From the NCBI RefSeq assembly GCF_039523335.1, contig NZ_BAAAFC010000001.1, forward strand, positions 2,728,001 through 2,792,000: 64,000 bases of DNA, given 5' to 3'. The position numbers were made by a program, and so were the translations under genes. The stretch is from Marinobacter szutsaonensis. Lineage in GTDB: Bacteria > Pseudomonadota > Gammaproteobacteria > Pseudomonadales > Oleiphilaceae. This document shows, piece after piece, positions 57,144 through 64,000 of this stretch (position 1 is its first letter; each line of letters opens with the position of its first letter). Below the pieces are notes generated by a model. That model made no database searches, was not told where the DNA came from, and worked only from the letters and a program-made list of their open reading frames with translations.

Positions 57144-57165
57144 TTCCTGGGTATGCCCCCCAAAC

Positions 57166-58407
57166 TCAGGCCCTCGGCATCGGCAGCTCCGGCAGCCCGT
57201 TATCCTGGGCCAGCCCCTGCATCATCAGTCTGATGCTCAGCTCTTCCTCGCCCATGTGGGCATTCAGCCGGCTCAGTTCGGCCAGGGCCTCGCGGCTGCG
57301 GCGCAGGCGCAGGCTGGTTTCGAAATACTCCCTGGCCTTGCCCCACAGCTCGTTGCGCAGGCTCAGGCGACCCAGGGCCAGCAGGAGCTCGGGATTGTTG
57401 GGGCGGTCCTTGAGCCATTGCTCGGCGAGCAACAGCTGCTCATCCGTTTTCTGCCCCTTGATCCGGCCGTAAAGATTGATCAGCTCGTCACTCCAGTGGT
57501 TCCTCAGCACCTTGCGCAGCAGGGTTTCGGCCTGAGCCTCGTCGCCCAGTTTGGCCAGCAGGCGGGCGTAATCCCGGATGGTGTATTCATCCCGGCGCAG
57601 GAACCCGGGCAGCTCGTCCCACAGGCGGGTTAGGGGTTCCAGGGAGGCTTCCGGGTCCGCCTTGCGGGCCCGTTCACATTCCTCGGCCGCCTGTTCCAGC
57701 AGGTTGTGCCAGACTTCCCGCTCCAGTTCGTGGAACTCCGTTTCCGGCAGCACATCCCGCTTACGCAGTTCCGGCAGCAGCCTGGACAGCTCCCGCCAGT
57801 CCTCAAGCCTCAGGTAGGTATTCTTCAGCAGCTTCAGTACAAAAGGATGGTGCGGTGACTGCTTGCGCAGCCTTATCAGGGTAGCGAGCGCCTGTTCCAG
57901 ACGGTTGCCCGCCAGTTGCAGCTGGGCCTGGGTGATGCCGACGGCAAGATCGGAGCCCGGGGTGCTCTCGAAAGCCTGGCGCAGCAGGTCATCCACCGCT
58001 TCATGGTCGCCGGATTCGAAAGCCGCCTGGGCTGCGGCCAGGTAGTTGATCAGCGGGGTGTCGGCCTTGTCGGCGGCCGAGGTCAGCAGCTTCCGGGCCC
58101 TGGGCCAGTTACCTTCGGCCAGTGCCAGTAGTCCCTGGGTGGTGCGGCGCCGGGCACGGCGCTCGTTGCCCCGTGCGATCCAGCCAGCCACCACGCCGGT
58201 GCCCTGGCGGAAGCGGCGGATGAGGCTGATGGCCACCACCGTCAGCACCACCAGTACCACAAACAGCGCCAGACCCACCCAGAAATTGGTTTCCACCAGG
58301 TAGTGGCCCAGACTGACCCGGATATAACCCAGGTCATATTGCAGGCCCAGCGCCAGGCCGGTGCCGATCAGCAGGGCAATCAGGATAATCAGCAGGAGGC
58401 GGATCAT
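57166..58407 (-). CDS. hemY: HemY family protein (haem-biosynthesis-associated, TPR-type)
   Basis: 413 residues. Two N-terminal transmembrane helices (LLLIILIALLIGTGLALGL; FWVGLALFVVLVVLTVVAISLI), then a helical repeat region with TPR-like pairs (ALAEGNWPRARKLL, GDHEAVDDLLRQAF, LALGRLSLRNELWGKAREYF). This is the proteobacterial HemY in the hem cluster, not protoporphyrinogen oxidase. Its exact role is unclear, but it is thought to organise haem synthesis at the membrane. The start overlaps the hemX end by 4 nt. Confidence 0.9.
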   Translation of the reverse strand: MIRLLLIILIALLIGTGLALGLQYDLGYIRVSLGHYLVETNFWVGLALFVVLVVLTVVAISLIRRFRQGTGVVAGWIARGNERRARRRTTQGLLALAEGNWPRARKLLTSAADKADTPLINYLAAAQAAFESGDHEAVDDLLRQAFESTPGSDLAVGITQAQLQLAGNRLEQALATLIRLRKQSPHHPFVLKLLKNTYLRLEDWRELSRLLPELRKRDVLPETEFHELEREVWHNLLEQAAEECERARKADPEASLEPLTRLWDELPGFLRRDEYTIRDYARLLAKLGDEAQAETLLRKVLRNHWSDELINLYGRIKGQKTDEQLLLAEQWLKDRPNNPELLLALGRLSLRNELWGKAREYFETSLRLRRSREALAELSRLNAHMGEEELSIRLMMQGLAQDNGLPELPMPRA

Positions 58408-59525
58408 GATTCCGTGCCTCCGGCGTCGGCACTGGTCTCCTCGCCGTCGCTATCGTTGCCATCGAGCCGGCCGGCCAGGCGCTGCTTGAGTAAATCGAGG
58501 GATTTGCTGATGTCTGGCAGTTCCGGATCAACGTTACGGGTGGCCAGCTCCGCGAGGGTGTCCGACAGCGCCTTCACCCGGGGATTTTCCGGGTTGTACC
58601 AGTCACTGACGGCCGTCCGGGCCTTGGCGAGGGCGCGCTCATACAGGGCCTGGTTACCGCGCAGGACGGCCATTTCCGCTTCTTCCAGCATCAGCTGGAG
58701 GTTGAGCCGGGCGTAGGCACTCTGGTCCGGTGACAGCAGGGGTTTGACCGGTTCATCCAGCCGGCGTACCACCACAACCTGGCCGAGAGTATCGGTGAAC
58801 TGGCTCCAGGCCTGGGCAAGCAGGCTCGGGCCGCCTTCGGTGGCGTCCAGGGTGGCGCCGCCGTCACCGCCTACGAAGCCGGGCGCGGATTCGTGGATCA
58901 GGGCCTGATCGGTGAGCTGGTTGACGCTGTCGATACCGGCTTCCAGGGTGAGGTAAAGGCCGGTGCGGTCGACGTTTTCGATGCCTCTCAGGGCGAGCAG
59001 TTCCCGGGCCAGCTGCTGGCGCACCGGGTAGACACCGATGTCATCGGATTCATTCAGGACCTCGTCGGCCGCCTGCAGGGCGGAGATGGCGCCGCCAATG
59101 TCTTTCTCGATCTGCAGGCGCTGGTTGGCGATGCGGAGCAGGTATTCCGCCTCGGCCAGCAGCCAGTCGGTGCGGGTACGATTACCGGCTTCGAGCAACT
59201 CCCGGGCATTGTGGTCAATCTGGCGTTGCTGGGTGGCGATCAGTTCGCGCTGGGCGGCCAGCTTTTCCTCCAGGGACTGGAGTCTCTGGGCCTGTTGGCT
59301 GCCCCGGTCGCCATACAGGTCTTCCAGCTGACGGGTATCCTGTTGCAGGCTCTCGAGAGTCTGTAACGTGGCCTGGTGCGCCTGCCACTGCTGCCAGCTC
59401 CACAGGGCCAGGGCAATGGCGACGAACAGTGCAACAATCGCGAGTAACCACAGAGGCCAGAGCTTCTGGCGGCTGGGTTGTTCCCGGGGAATGGGAGCGG
59501 GCAGTTGATCGGTTGTTTCAGTCAC
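58404..59525 (-). CDS. hemX: HemX family membrane protein
   Basis: 373 residues. A short cytoplasmic tail rich in Pro/Gln, one membrane helix (LWLLAIVALFVAIALALW), then a long periplasmic coiled-coil region (about 50-110) and the HemX core with RTDWLLAEAEYLLRIANQRLQIEKD. Often misnamed uroporphyrinogen methyltransferase; no methyltransferase motif is present. It lies 8 nt after hemD and overlaps hemY. Confidence 0.9.
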   Translation of the reverse strand: MTETTDQLPAPIPREQPSRQKLWPLWLLAIVALFVAIALALWSWQQWQAHQATLQTLESLQQDTRQLEDLYGDRGSQQAQRLQSLEEKLAAQRELIATQQRQIDHNARELLEAGNRTRTDWLLAEAEYLLRIANQRLQIEKDIGGAISALQAADEVLNESDDIGVYPVRQQLARELLALRGIENVDRTGLYLTLEAGIDSVNQLTDQALIHESAPGFVGGDGGATLDATEGGPSLLAQAWSQFTDTLGQVVVVRRLDEPVKPLLSPDQSAYARLNLQLMLEEAEMAVLRGNQALYERALAKARTAVSDWYNPENPRVKALSDTLAELATRNVDPELPDISKSLDLLKQRLAGRLDGNDSDGEETSADAGGTES

Positions 59526-59533
59526 GGGCGTCC

Positions 59534-60346
59534 TTACGTTTTATTTGCGGCGCCACCGTTTCTGCCATATAGCTGTGCTGCAACAGTGGCCACGATGTCA
59601 TTATCGGCAAGACTTCCTGGTACACACGGTTCTTCGAATCCCGCCTCCCGGGCCGCCTGGGCCACACGCTCGGCAGGAACGATCAGTAACCTATCGTATA
59701 GATTATGGCCGCTCTTCGCACATAGTGCGATGAGATTGTTCAAGGTTTCCCCGGACAGAGCCACGATAACCTCCGGCGCGAACTGGCCGAGGGCAAGGTT
59801 TACTTCCTCCTGAGAATAGTCCGGGCAGAACCGGCGATACAGGGGCAGCAGTGTGACCCTCGCGCCTCTTGATTCCAGGGTCTGACGGATCAGTTCACGG
59901 CCGTCCTCGCCCCGGGCAATCAACACCCGCTCTCCGTCCGGCCGGGCCAAGGAAGGCAGTTCCAGCAGGGCTTCGCTGGTCCAGCCACTCGCTGGCCGGC
60001 GTACCGACAGGCCGTGACCGGCGAGGACCGCCGCGGTGCCGGCGCCGACCGCATACCAGCGGATGCCCATGGGGATCTGGGGCCACCAGGTGTCGATTTC
60101 CTCCAGCAGCCGGCGGGCGGCGTAGGGGCTGACGGCGATAACGTGGGTGAACTGATCCAGGTTCAGGATCGTGGTGCGGTTTTCCGGGGTTTCTGGCAGT
60201 GGCTCCCGGTCAATCAGGGGCAGGATCCGGGTTTCGGCGCCGGCGGATTCGAATGCCCGCGCAAGGCGCCCCGCTTCCGGTTCCGGCCGGCAGATCAGCA
60301 CCCGCCGGCCAGTCAGGTCAGGTTGATCAGCGTGGGGTGTGACCAT
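59534..60346 (-). CDS. hemD: Uroporphyrinogen-III synthase HemD
   Basis: 270 residues from ATG 60346; the frame is open further upstream inside hemC but that part is out-of-frame shadow. Two-lobed HemD fold with [21 protein letters not shown] at the start, [12 protein letters not shown] and [11 protein letters not shown]. Cyclises hydroxymethylbilane with ring-D inversion. Its start overlaps the hemC end by 20 nt, so translation is coupled. Confidence 0.88.
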   Translation of the reverse strand: MVTPHADQPDLTGRRVLICRPEPEAGRLARAFESAGAETRILPLIDREPLPETPENRTTILNLDQFTHVIAVSPYAARRLLEEIDTWWPQIPMGIRWYAVGAGTAAVLAGHGLSVRRPASGWTSEALLELPSLARPDGERVLIARGEDGRELIRQTLESRGARVTLLPLYRRFCPDYSQEEVNLALGQFAPEVIVALSGETLNNLIALCAKSGHNLYDRLLIVPAERVAQAAREAGFEEPCVPGSLADNDIVATVAAQLYGRNGGAANKT

Positions 60347-61268
60347 AGATTTCCGCCAGTACCTTGTCCGCACCCATGGCCAGCAGGTCTTCAGCGAGTT
60401 CCCGGCCCAGGCGTTCGCCCTCGCTCCGGGGTGCCCGGCCTTCCACCCGGAAGATTTGCTCGCCGTTGACCGCGCCCACCAGGCCGCGCAACCAGAGCGT
60501 GTCTTCGTCTTCCAGCAGCGCGTAGGCGGCAATCGGGACCTGGCAGCCACCCTCCAGGCGACGGTTCAGCGCCCGCTCGGCGCTAACCCGGTCCCACGTG
60601 TCGGTGTGGTTCAACGGGGCGATCAGTTCCAGCAGTTCGGTGTCGTCCACCCGGCATTCGATGCCGAGGGCGCCCTGGCCGACAGCGGGCAGTGACACCG
60701 TGTCCGGCAGGCAGTATCGGATGCGGCTGTGAAAGCCCAGGCGCTTGAGGCCGGAGCTCGCCAACACAATGGCGTCGTATTCTTCGGCGTCGAGCTTCGC
60801 CAGCCGGGTATTTACATTGCCGCGCAGGACCTTGATCTGCAGGTCGGGGCGGTAGGCCCGCAGCTGGGCTTCCCGGCGCAGGCTGGCGGTACCGACCACG
60901 GCACCGTCCGGGAGGGCATCGACGGTCTCGTACTTGTTGCTGACGAAGGCATCGGTGGGATCCTCACGCTCGCAGATGGCCACCAGTCCCAGGCCTTCCG
61001 GGAACTCCATGGGCACGTCTTTCATGGAATGCACGGCCAGGTCGGCACGGCCGTCGAGCATGGCTTCCTCGAGTTCCTTAACGAACAGTCCCTTGCCCCC
61101 GATCTTGGCCAGCGGCACATCCAGGATCTTGTCGCCCTGAGTCTTGATCTTGACCAGTTCCACGCTGACGTTGTCGTGCAGGCGCTCCAGTTCGGCCTTG
61201 ATGTGTTCTGCCTGCCAGAGCGCAAGGGCGCTGCTGCGGGTTGCGATGCGAAGGGTACGTTTGGACAT
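60327..61268 (-). CDS. hemC: Porphobilinogen deaminase HemC
   Basis: 313 residues from ATG 61268 (identical length to E. coli HemC); GTG 61277 is also open. Contains [22 protein letters not shown] with the catalytic Asp84, [17 protein letters not shown] and Cys242 in [14 protein letters not shown], the residue that binds the dipyrromethane cofactor. Makes hydroxymethylbilane. It follows algR by 78 nt in the same direction, the Pseudomonas arrangement. Confidence 0.95.
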   Translation of the reverse strand: MSKRTLRIATRSSALALWQAEHIKAELERLHDNVSVELVKIKTQGDKILDVPLAKIGGKGLFVKELEEAMLDGRADLAVHSMKDVPMEFPEGLGLVAICEREDPTDAFVSNKYETVDALPDGAVVGTASLRREAQLRAYRPDLQIKVLRGNVNTRLAKLDAEEYDAIVLASSGLKRLGFHSRIRYCLPDTVSLPAVGQGALGIECRVDDTELLELIAPLNHTDTWDRVSAERALNRRLEGGCQVPIAAYALLEDEDTLWLRGLVGAVNGEQIFRVEGRAPRSEGERLGRELAEDLLAMGADKVLAEIYGHTPR

Positions 61269-61346
61269 GGCACTCACTGTCGGTTGGGAAAATGTCCGCC
61301 AAGGTTAACGCGTGACGGCAGAAATGTCCCGTGGGGAAAACCGCAG

Positions 61347-62126
61347 TCAGCCGGGCTGGTGCTCCTGCAACCACTGGCGCACATCGGCGGCGTGGCGTCG
61401 GCTGACCGCCAGACGCTCGGGCCTGTCCCGCAGGATGATCCGGCTCTGCCCTTCGGTGGTGCGCTCCAGTGCCTTGACGAAGCGCACGCCCACCAGGGTG
61501 TTGCGGTGAACCCTCAGGAGTTGGTCTGGATAACTGGCTTCCAGTTCCTTGAGGGTGTAGTCGGAGACCGTCTCACCACCCAGGTGGTGGATGGTGACGT
61601 ACTTCTGGTCTGCCTCGCAGTAGAGAATGTCTGCCAGGTCGATCAGCTCCGTGCCCCGGTGGGTCCGGACTGCCAGCTGGTCGTTACTCTGTTTGGTGTT
61701 GCCGGCCAGCTGCTGGCGCTGCACCCGGTTGACCCGGCCAACCCGTTCCAGGGCCTCGGCCAGGGCTTCCTTGCGCACCGGTTTCAACAGGTAGGCGGTG
61801 GCCTGGACGTCGAATGCCTGGATGGCGTAATGATCGTAGGCCGTACAGAAAACCAGGGCCGGCGGGTGCTCCAGCTGGCTCAGGCGAGCCGCCGCCTCCA
61901 TGCCGTCCATGCCCGGCATGCGGATATCCAGCAACAGTATGTCCGGCTCCAGTTCGGCGACCTGCTGCAGCGTGCTGTCGCCATCGGCGGCTTCCCCGCA
62001 GATGCGATAGCCAGGCAGGGCGTCAACCAGTCGCCGGAGGCGCTCCCTGGCAAGGGGTTCGTCATCGGCAATCAGGATATTCAGGTTGTGGTTGCCGTTT
62101 GCGGTCATGGCGTCTGATCTGCTCAT
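61347..62126 (-). CDS. algR: LytTR-type response regulator AlgR
   Basis: 259 residues (253 from the second Met). Receiver domain with Asp21/Asp22, phospho-acceptor Asp67 in LLLDIRMPGMDG and Lys in LLKPV; C-terminal LytTR DNA-binding domain with DILYCEADQKYVTIH, LLRVHRNTLVGV and RDRPERLAVSRRHA. Partner of the AlgZ kinase encoded upstream. In Pseudomonas AlgR controls alginate and type IV pili; here targets are unknown. No clear ribosome binding site marks the start. Confidence 0.9.
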   Translation of the reverse strand: MSRSDAMTANGNHNLNILIADDEPLARERLRRLVDALPGYRICGEAADGDSTLQQVAELEPDILLLDIRMPGMDGMEAAARLSQLEHPPALVFCTAYDHYAIQAFDVQATAYLLKPVRKEALAEALERVGRVNRVQRQQLAGNTKQSNDQLAVRTHRGTELIDLADILYCEADQKYVTIHHLGGETVSDYTLKELEASYPDQLLRVHRNTLVGVRFVKALERTTEGQSRIILRDRPERLAVSRRHAADVRQWLQEHQPG

Positions 62127-62139
62127 AGGCTTTTATTTA

Positions 62140-63228
62140 TTACTGTTGGCTTGCCTTCCGCCGGGGCAGGCGCAGCGTCACGGTGTAGGTTTCGTGCTGG
62201 TGGCTATGCTTGAGCACCGCAGGCTCACCGAACAGCGCCTGCAACCGTGACTGGATATTCGCCAGCGCGATGCGATTACCCCGGTGGCGGCGCTGGTCCT
62301 GTTCCGGTTTCGGATTCTGCACCATCAGGTAGACAAACTCACCCCGGGCGGAAATCTCGATCCGGACGGTACCCCCTTCCGGCCGTGGCTGGATGCCGTG
62401 GTAAATGGCGTTCTCGATCAGCGGCTGCAGGGTCAGGGGCGGGATGGCCTGGTGTTCCAGGCCCGGGCTGACGGCCCAGTCCACCTGCAGACGCTCGCCC
62501 AGGCGCAGGCTTTCGATGGCCAGATAGCGCCGGCACAGTTCCAGCTCCCGGGTCAGCGGGATCAGCTGGTCGGAGGTGCGCAGGCTGGCCCGGAACAGTT
62601 CGGAGAGGTCCAGTACCGCCTCTTCGGCCTGCTCGGGCCGGGTGGCGATCAGGCTGGCGATGGTGTTCATGCTGTTGAACAGGAAGTGGGGCTGGATCCG
62701 GGCCTGAAGCGCCGCCAGTCGGGCCCCCATCTCGGCTTCCCGCTGGGCCTGCCACTGGTGCTGGAGGTAGAAATAGCGCAACACCATGAGCACGATCAGT
62801 AGCGCTACCAACAGTTTCTTGGCAATGCCCTGCCACTTGGTGACGCCGGGCTCGGGATGCAGGACCCGGTCGGCAAACAGGCTGAAGGCAAGGACATCGG
62901 CGAGCACAATGGCGACGATGAGGAGGGTTGACCGGGTGACCGTCATCCGCGCCAGGCGGCTGCGCAGCAGGCAGATCAAGGCGGCGCTGGTGAGGGTGGT
63001 CCACTGGACGAACAGGGATAGCAGGCCGAAATAGTTCCAGTCGATCCAGCCGGTCTCGGTCTGCACTATCGACAGTACCAGCACGAACAGTTCGCTGGTG
63101 ACCAGAAGCAGGAATACGGCCCGGACCCGGCACAGGTCCGGGACAAAGAAATCATGACTGCTCACACTTTTGTCGCCGTTCAGGGGTGTCTCCTTTGCAC
63201 CGGTCAGAATGCTATAATCCCGCCACAT
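62140..63228 (-). CDS. algZ: Sensor histidine kinase AlgZ/FimS
   Basis: About 362 residues from ATG 63228 (TTG 63231 adjoins); the start is uncertain because it would overlap the argH -10 box on the other strand. Four to five membrane helices occupy ~35-155, followed by the LytS-type kinase core with His181 in LQARIQPHFLFNSMNTIASLI and the N-box PLTLQPLIENAIYHGI. Length agrees with Pseudomonas FimS (~358). It ends 13 nt before algR; the two form a two-component system. The ligand is unknown. Confidence 0.87.
   Translation of the reverse strand: MWRDYSILTGAKETPLNGDKSVSSHDFFVPDLCRVRAVFLLLVTSELFVLVLSIVQTETGWIDWNYFGLLSLFVQWTTLTSAALICLLRSRLARMTVTRSTLLIVAIVLADVLAFSLFADRVLHPEPGVTKWQGIAKKLLVALLIVLMVLRYFYLQHQWQAQREAEMGARLAALQARIQPHFLFNSMNTIASLIATRPEQAEEAVLDLSELFRASLRTSDQLIPLTRELELCRRYLAIESLRLGERLQVDWAVSPGLEHQAIPPLTLQPLIENAIYHGIQPRPEGGTVRIEISARGEFVYLMVQNPKPEQDQRRHRGNRIALANIQSRLQALFGEPAVLKHSHQHETYTVTLRLPRRKASQQ
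63213..63218 (+). promoter_or_regulatory. -10 box of argH
   Basis: A perfect TATAAT lies 65 nt before the argH ATG and overlaps the codons at the proposed algZ start on the minus strand. No good -35 box at normal spacing is visible. Confidence 0.5.
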
Positions 63229-63283
63229 CAAATGTACCCGTTGCCCGCAGATGATGCCGGGCCGTCAGCAGGAAAGATAGACC

Positions 63284-64000
63284 ATGACGGATCAGAAAAA
63301 GTCTGACCAGACCACATCCTCCGAAAAACCCTGGGGCGGGCGCTTCAGCGAGCCCACCGATGCCTTTGTCGAGCGCTTCACCGCGTCCGTGGGCTTTGAC
63401 CAGCGCCTGTACCACCACGACATCACCGGTTCCATCGCCCACGCTACCATGCTGGCGGAAGTGGGCGTGCTCACCACCGAGGAGCGGGACCAGATCATCG
63501 AGGGGTTGAAGGGTGTGAAGGCCGACATCGAGGCCGGCAACTTCGAGTGGTCCGTGAGCCTTGAAGACGTGCATATGAACGTCGAGGCACGGCTGACCGA
63601 TCGCATCGGCATCACCGGCAAGAAGCTGCACACCGGTCGCAGCCGGAATGACCAGGTGGCCACCGACATCCGCCTGTATCTGCGCGACGAGATCGATGTC
63701 ATCGCCGAAGAACTCAACCGCCTGCAAGCCGGCCTGCTGGACCTGGCCGAGCGTGAGGCCGACACCATCATGCCCGGCTTCACCCACCTGCAGACTGCCC
63801 AGCCGGTCACCTTCGGCCATCACCTGCTGGCCTGGTACGAGATGTTGGTCCGCGATGGTGAGCGCCTGCAGGACTGCCGCAAGCGCGTCAACGTGATGCC
63901 CCTGGGCGCCGCAGCCCTGGCCGGCACCACCTATCCCATCGACCGGGACATGACCGCCCGGCTGCTGGGCTTTGATCGGCCCACCGAGAACAGTCTGGAT
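63284..64000 (+). CDS. argH: Argininosuccinate lyase ArgH (5' part)
   Basis: The frame starts at ATG 63284 (AGGAAAG upstream) and runs off the window end; 239 residues are seen of the usual ~465. [49 protein letters not shown] and [16 protein letters not shown] are typical of the fumarase/ASL family, with His in THLQ as catalytic base. Last step of arginine synthesis: argininosuccinate to arginine and fumarate. Divergent from algZ, as in Pseudomonas. Confidence 0.96.
   Translation, partial: MTDQKKSDQTTSSEKPWGGRFSEPTDAFVERFTASVGFDQRLYHHDITGSIAHATMLAEVGVLTTEERDQIIEGLKGVKADIEAGNFEWSVSLEDVHMNVEARLTDRIGITGKKLHTGRSRNDQVATDIRLYLRDEIDVIAEELNRLQAGLLDLAEREADTIMPGFTHLQTAQPVTFGHHLLAWYEMLVRDGERLQDCRKRVNVMPLGAAALAGTTYPIDRDMTARLLGFDRPTENSLD

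Noticed and set aside
60347..60550. N-terminal extension of HemD into hemC
   Set aside because: The frame is open only as a shadow of hemC; HemD similarity starts at the ATG at 60346.

Overview
The window looks like chromosome of a marine gammaproteobacterium, most probably Marinobacter or a close relative. This is inferred from gene order and protein types, not from a search. The runs argH / algZ-algR-hemC-hemD-hemX-hemY, ppx / trxA, rho / ubiD, dsbB-rsd and rep / cytochrome c5 resemble the Pseudomonas arrangement. Most of the window has GC-rich codon use; one 11-kb block is clearly less GC-rich.

Layout. 1-3.05 kb: the end of a branched-chain amino acid ABC transporter (livH fragment, livM) and an outer-membrane beta-barrel protein. 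3.2-14.36 kb: an apparent genomic island at the 3' end of an intact tRNA-Arg(CCG) gene. A 47-nt copy of the tRNA 3' half lies at the far end. The island carries an operon of three very large exported proteins (an alpha/alpha-toroid protein with carboxypeptidase-regulatory repeats, a multi-Ig-like protein, and a transglutaminase-fold protein without its catalytic cysteine) and a small membrane protein, followed by IS3-type debris. This is the best candidate for an undescribed system. 14.4-20.1 kb: a 2-oxoacid (probably branched-chain) dehydrogenase operon E1alpha-E1beta-E2, with a Hanks-type Ser/Thr kinase gene as its last cistron. 20.3-30 kb: yaeQ, lrgAB, a dppABCDF-type peptide transporter, a LysR regulator and a Xaa-Pro dipeptidase. 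30-36.6 kb: bfd/bfr iron storage behind a Fur-like site, phosphomannomutase, phospholipase A, cytochrome c5 and Rep helicase. 36.7-49.4 kb: a GGDEF-EAL protein, Tex, GshA, an RMF-like protein, DsbB, Rsd, an FKBP lipoprotein, two small unknowns, an ABC-F ATPase and Ppx. 49.4-57 kb: thioredoxin, a molybdopterin cluster (moaE, moaD, moeA, moaB), Rho, UbiD and an iron-sulfur flavin reductase. 57-64 kb: hemYXDC, algR, algZ and the 5' part of argH.

How genes work together. The BCKDH-like genes, the LIV transporter and a possible LiuR-like site suggest branched-chain amino acid use. The Dpp transporter and the Xaa-Pro dipeptidase form a peptide-use block. bfd and bfr form the iron-storage pair. hemC and hemD make the tetrapyrrole precursor in an operon-like run with algR. 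Several intergenic gaps hold long palindromic repeats of the dispersed REP/BIME kind (32.3, 54.3 and 57.0 kb).

Limits: no database search was run. Domain calls rest on recognised motifs, and start codons were chosen by Shine-Dalgarno spacing and known family lengths.
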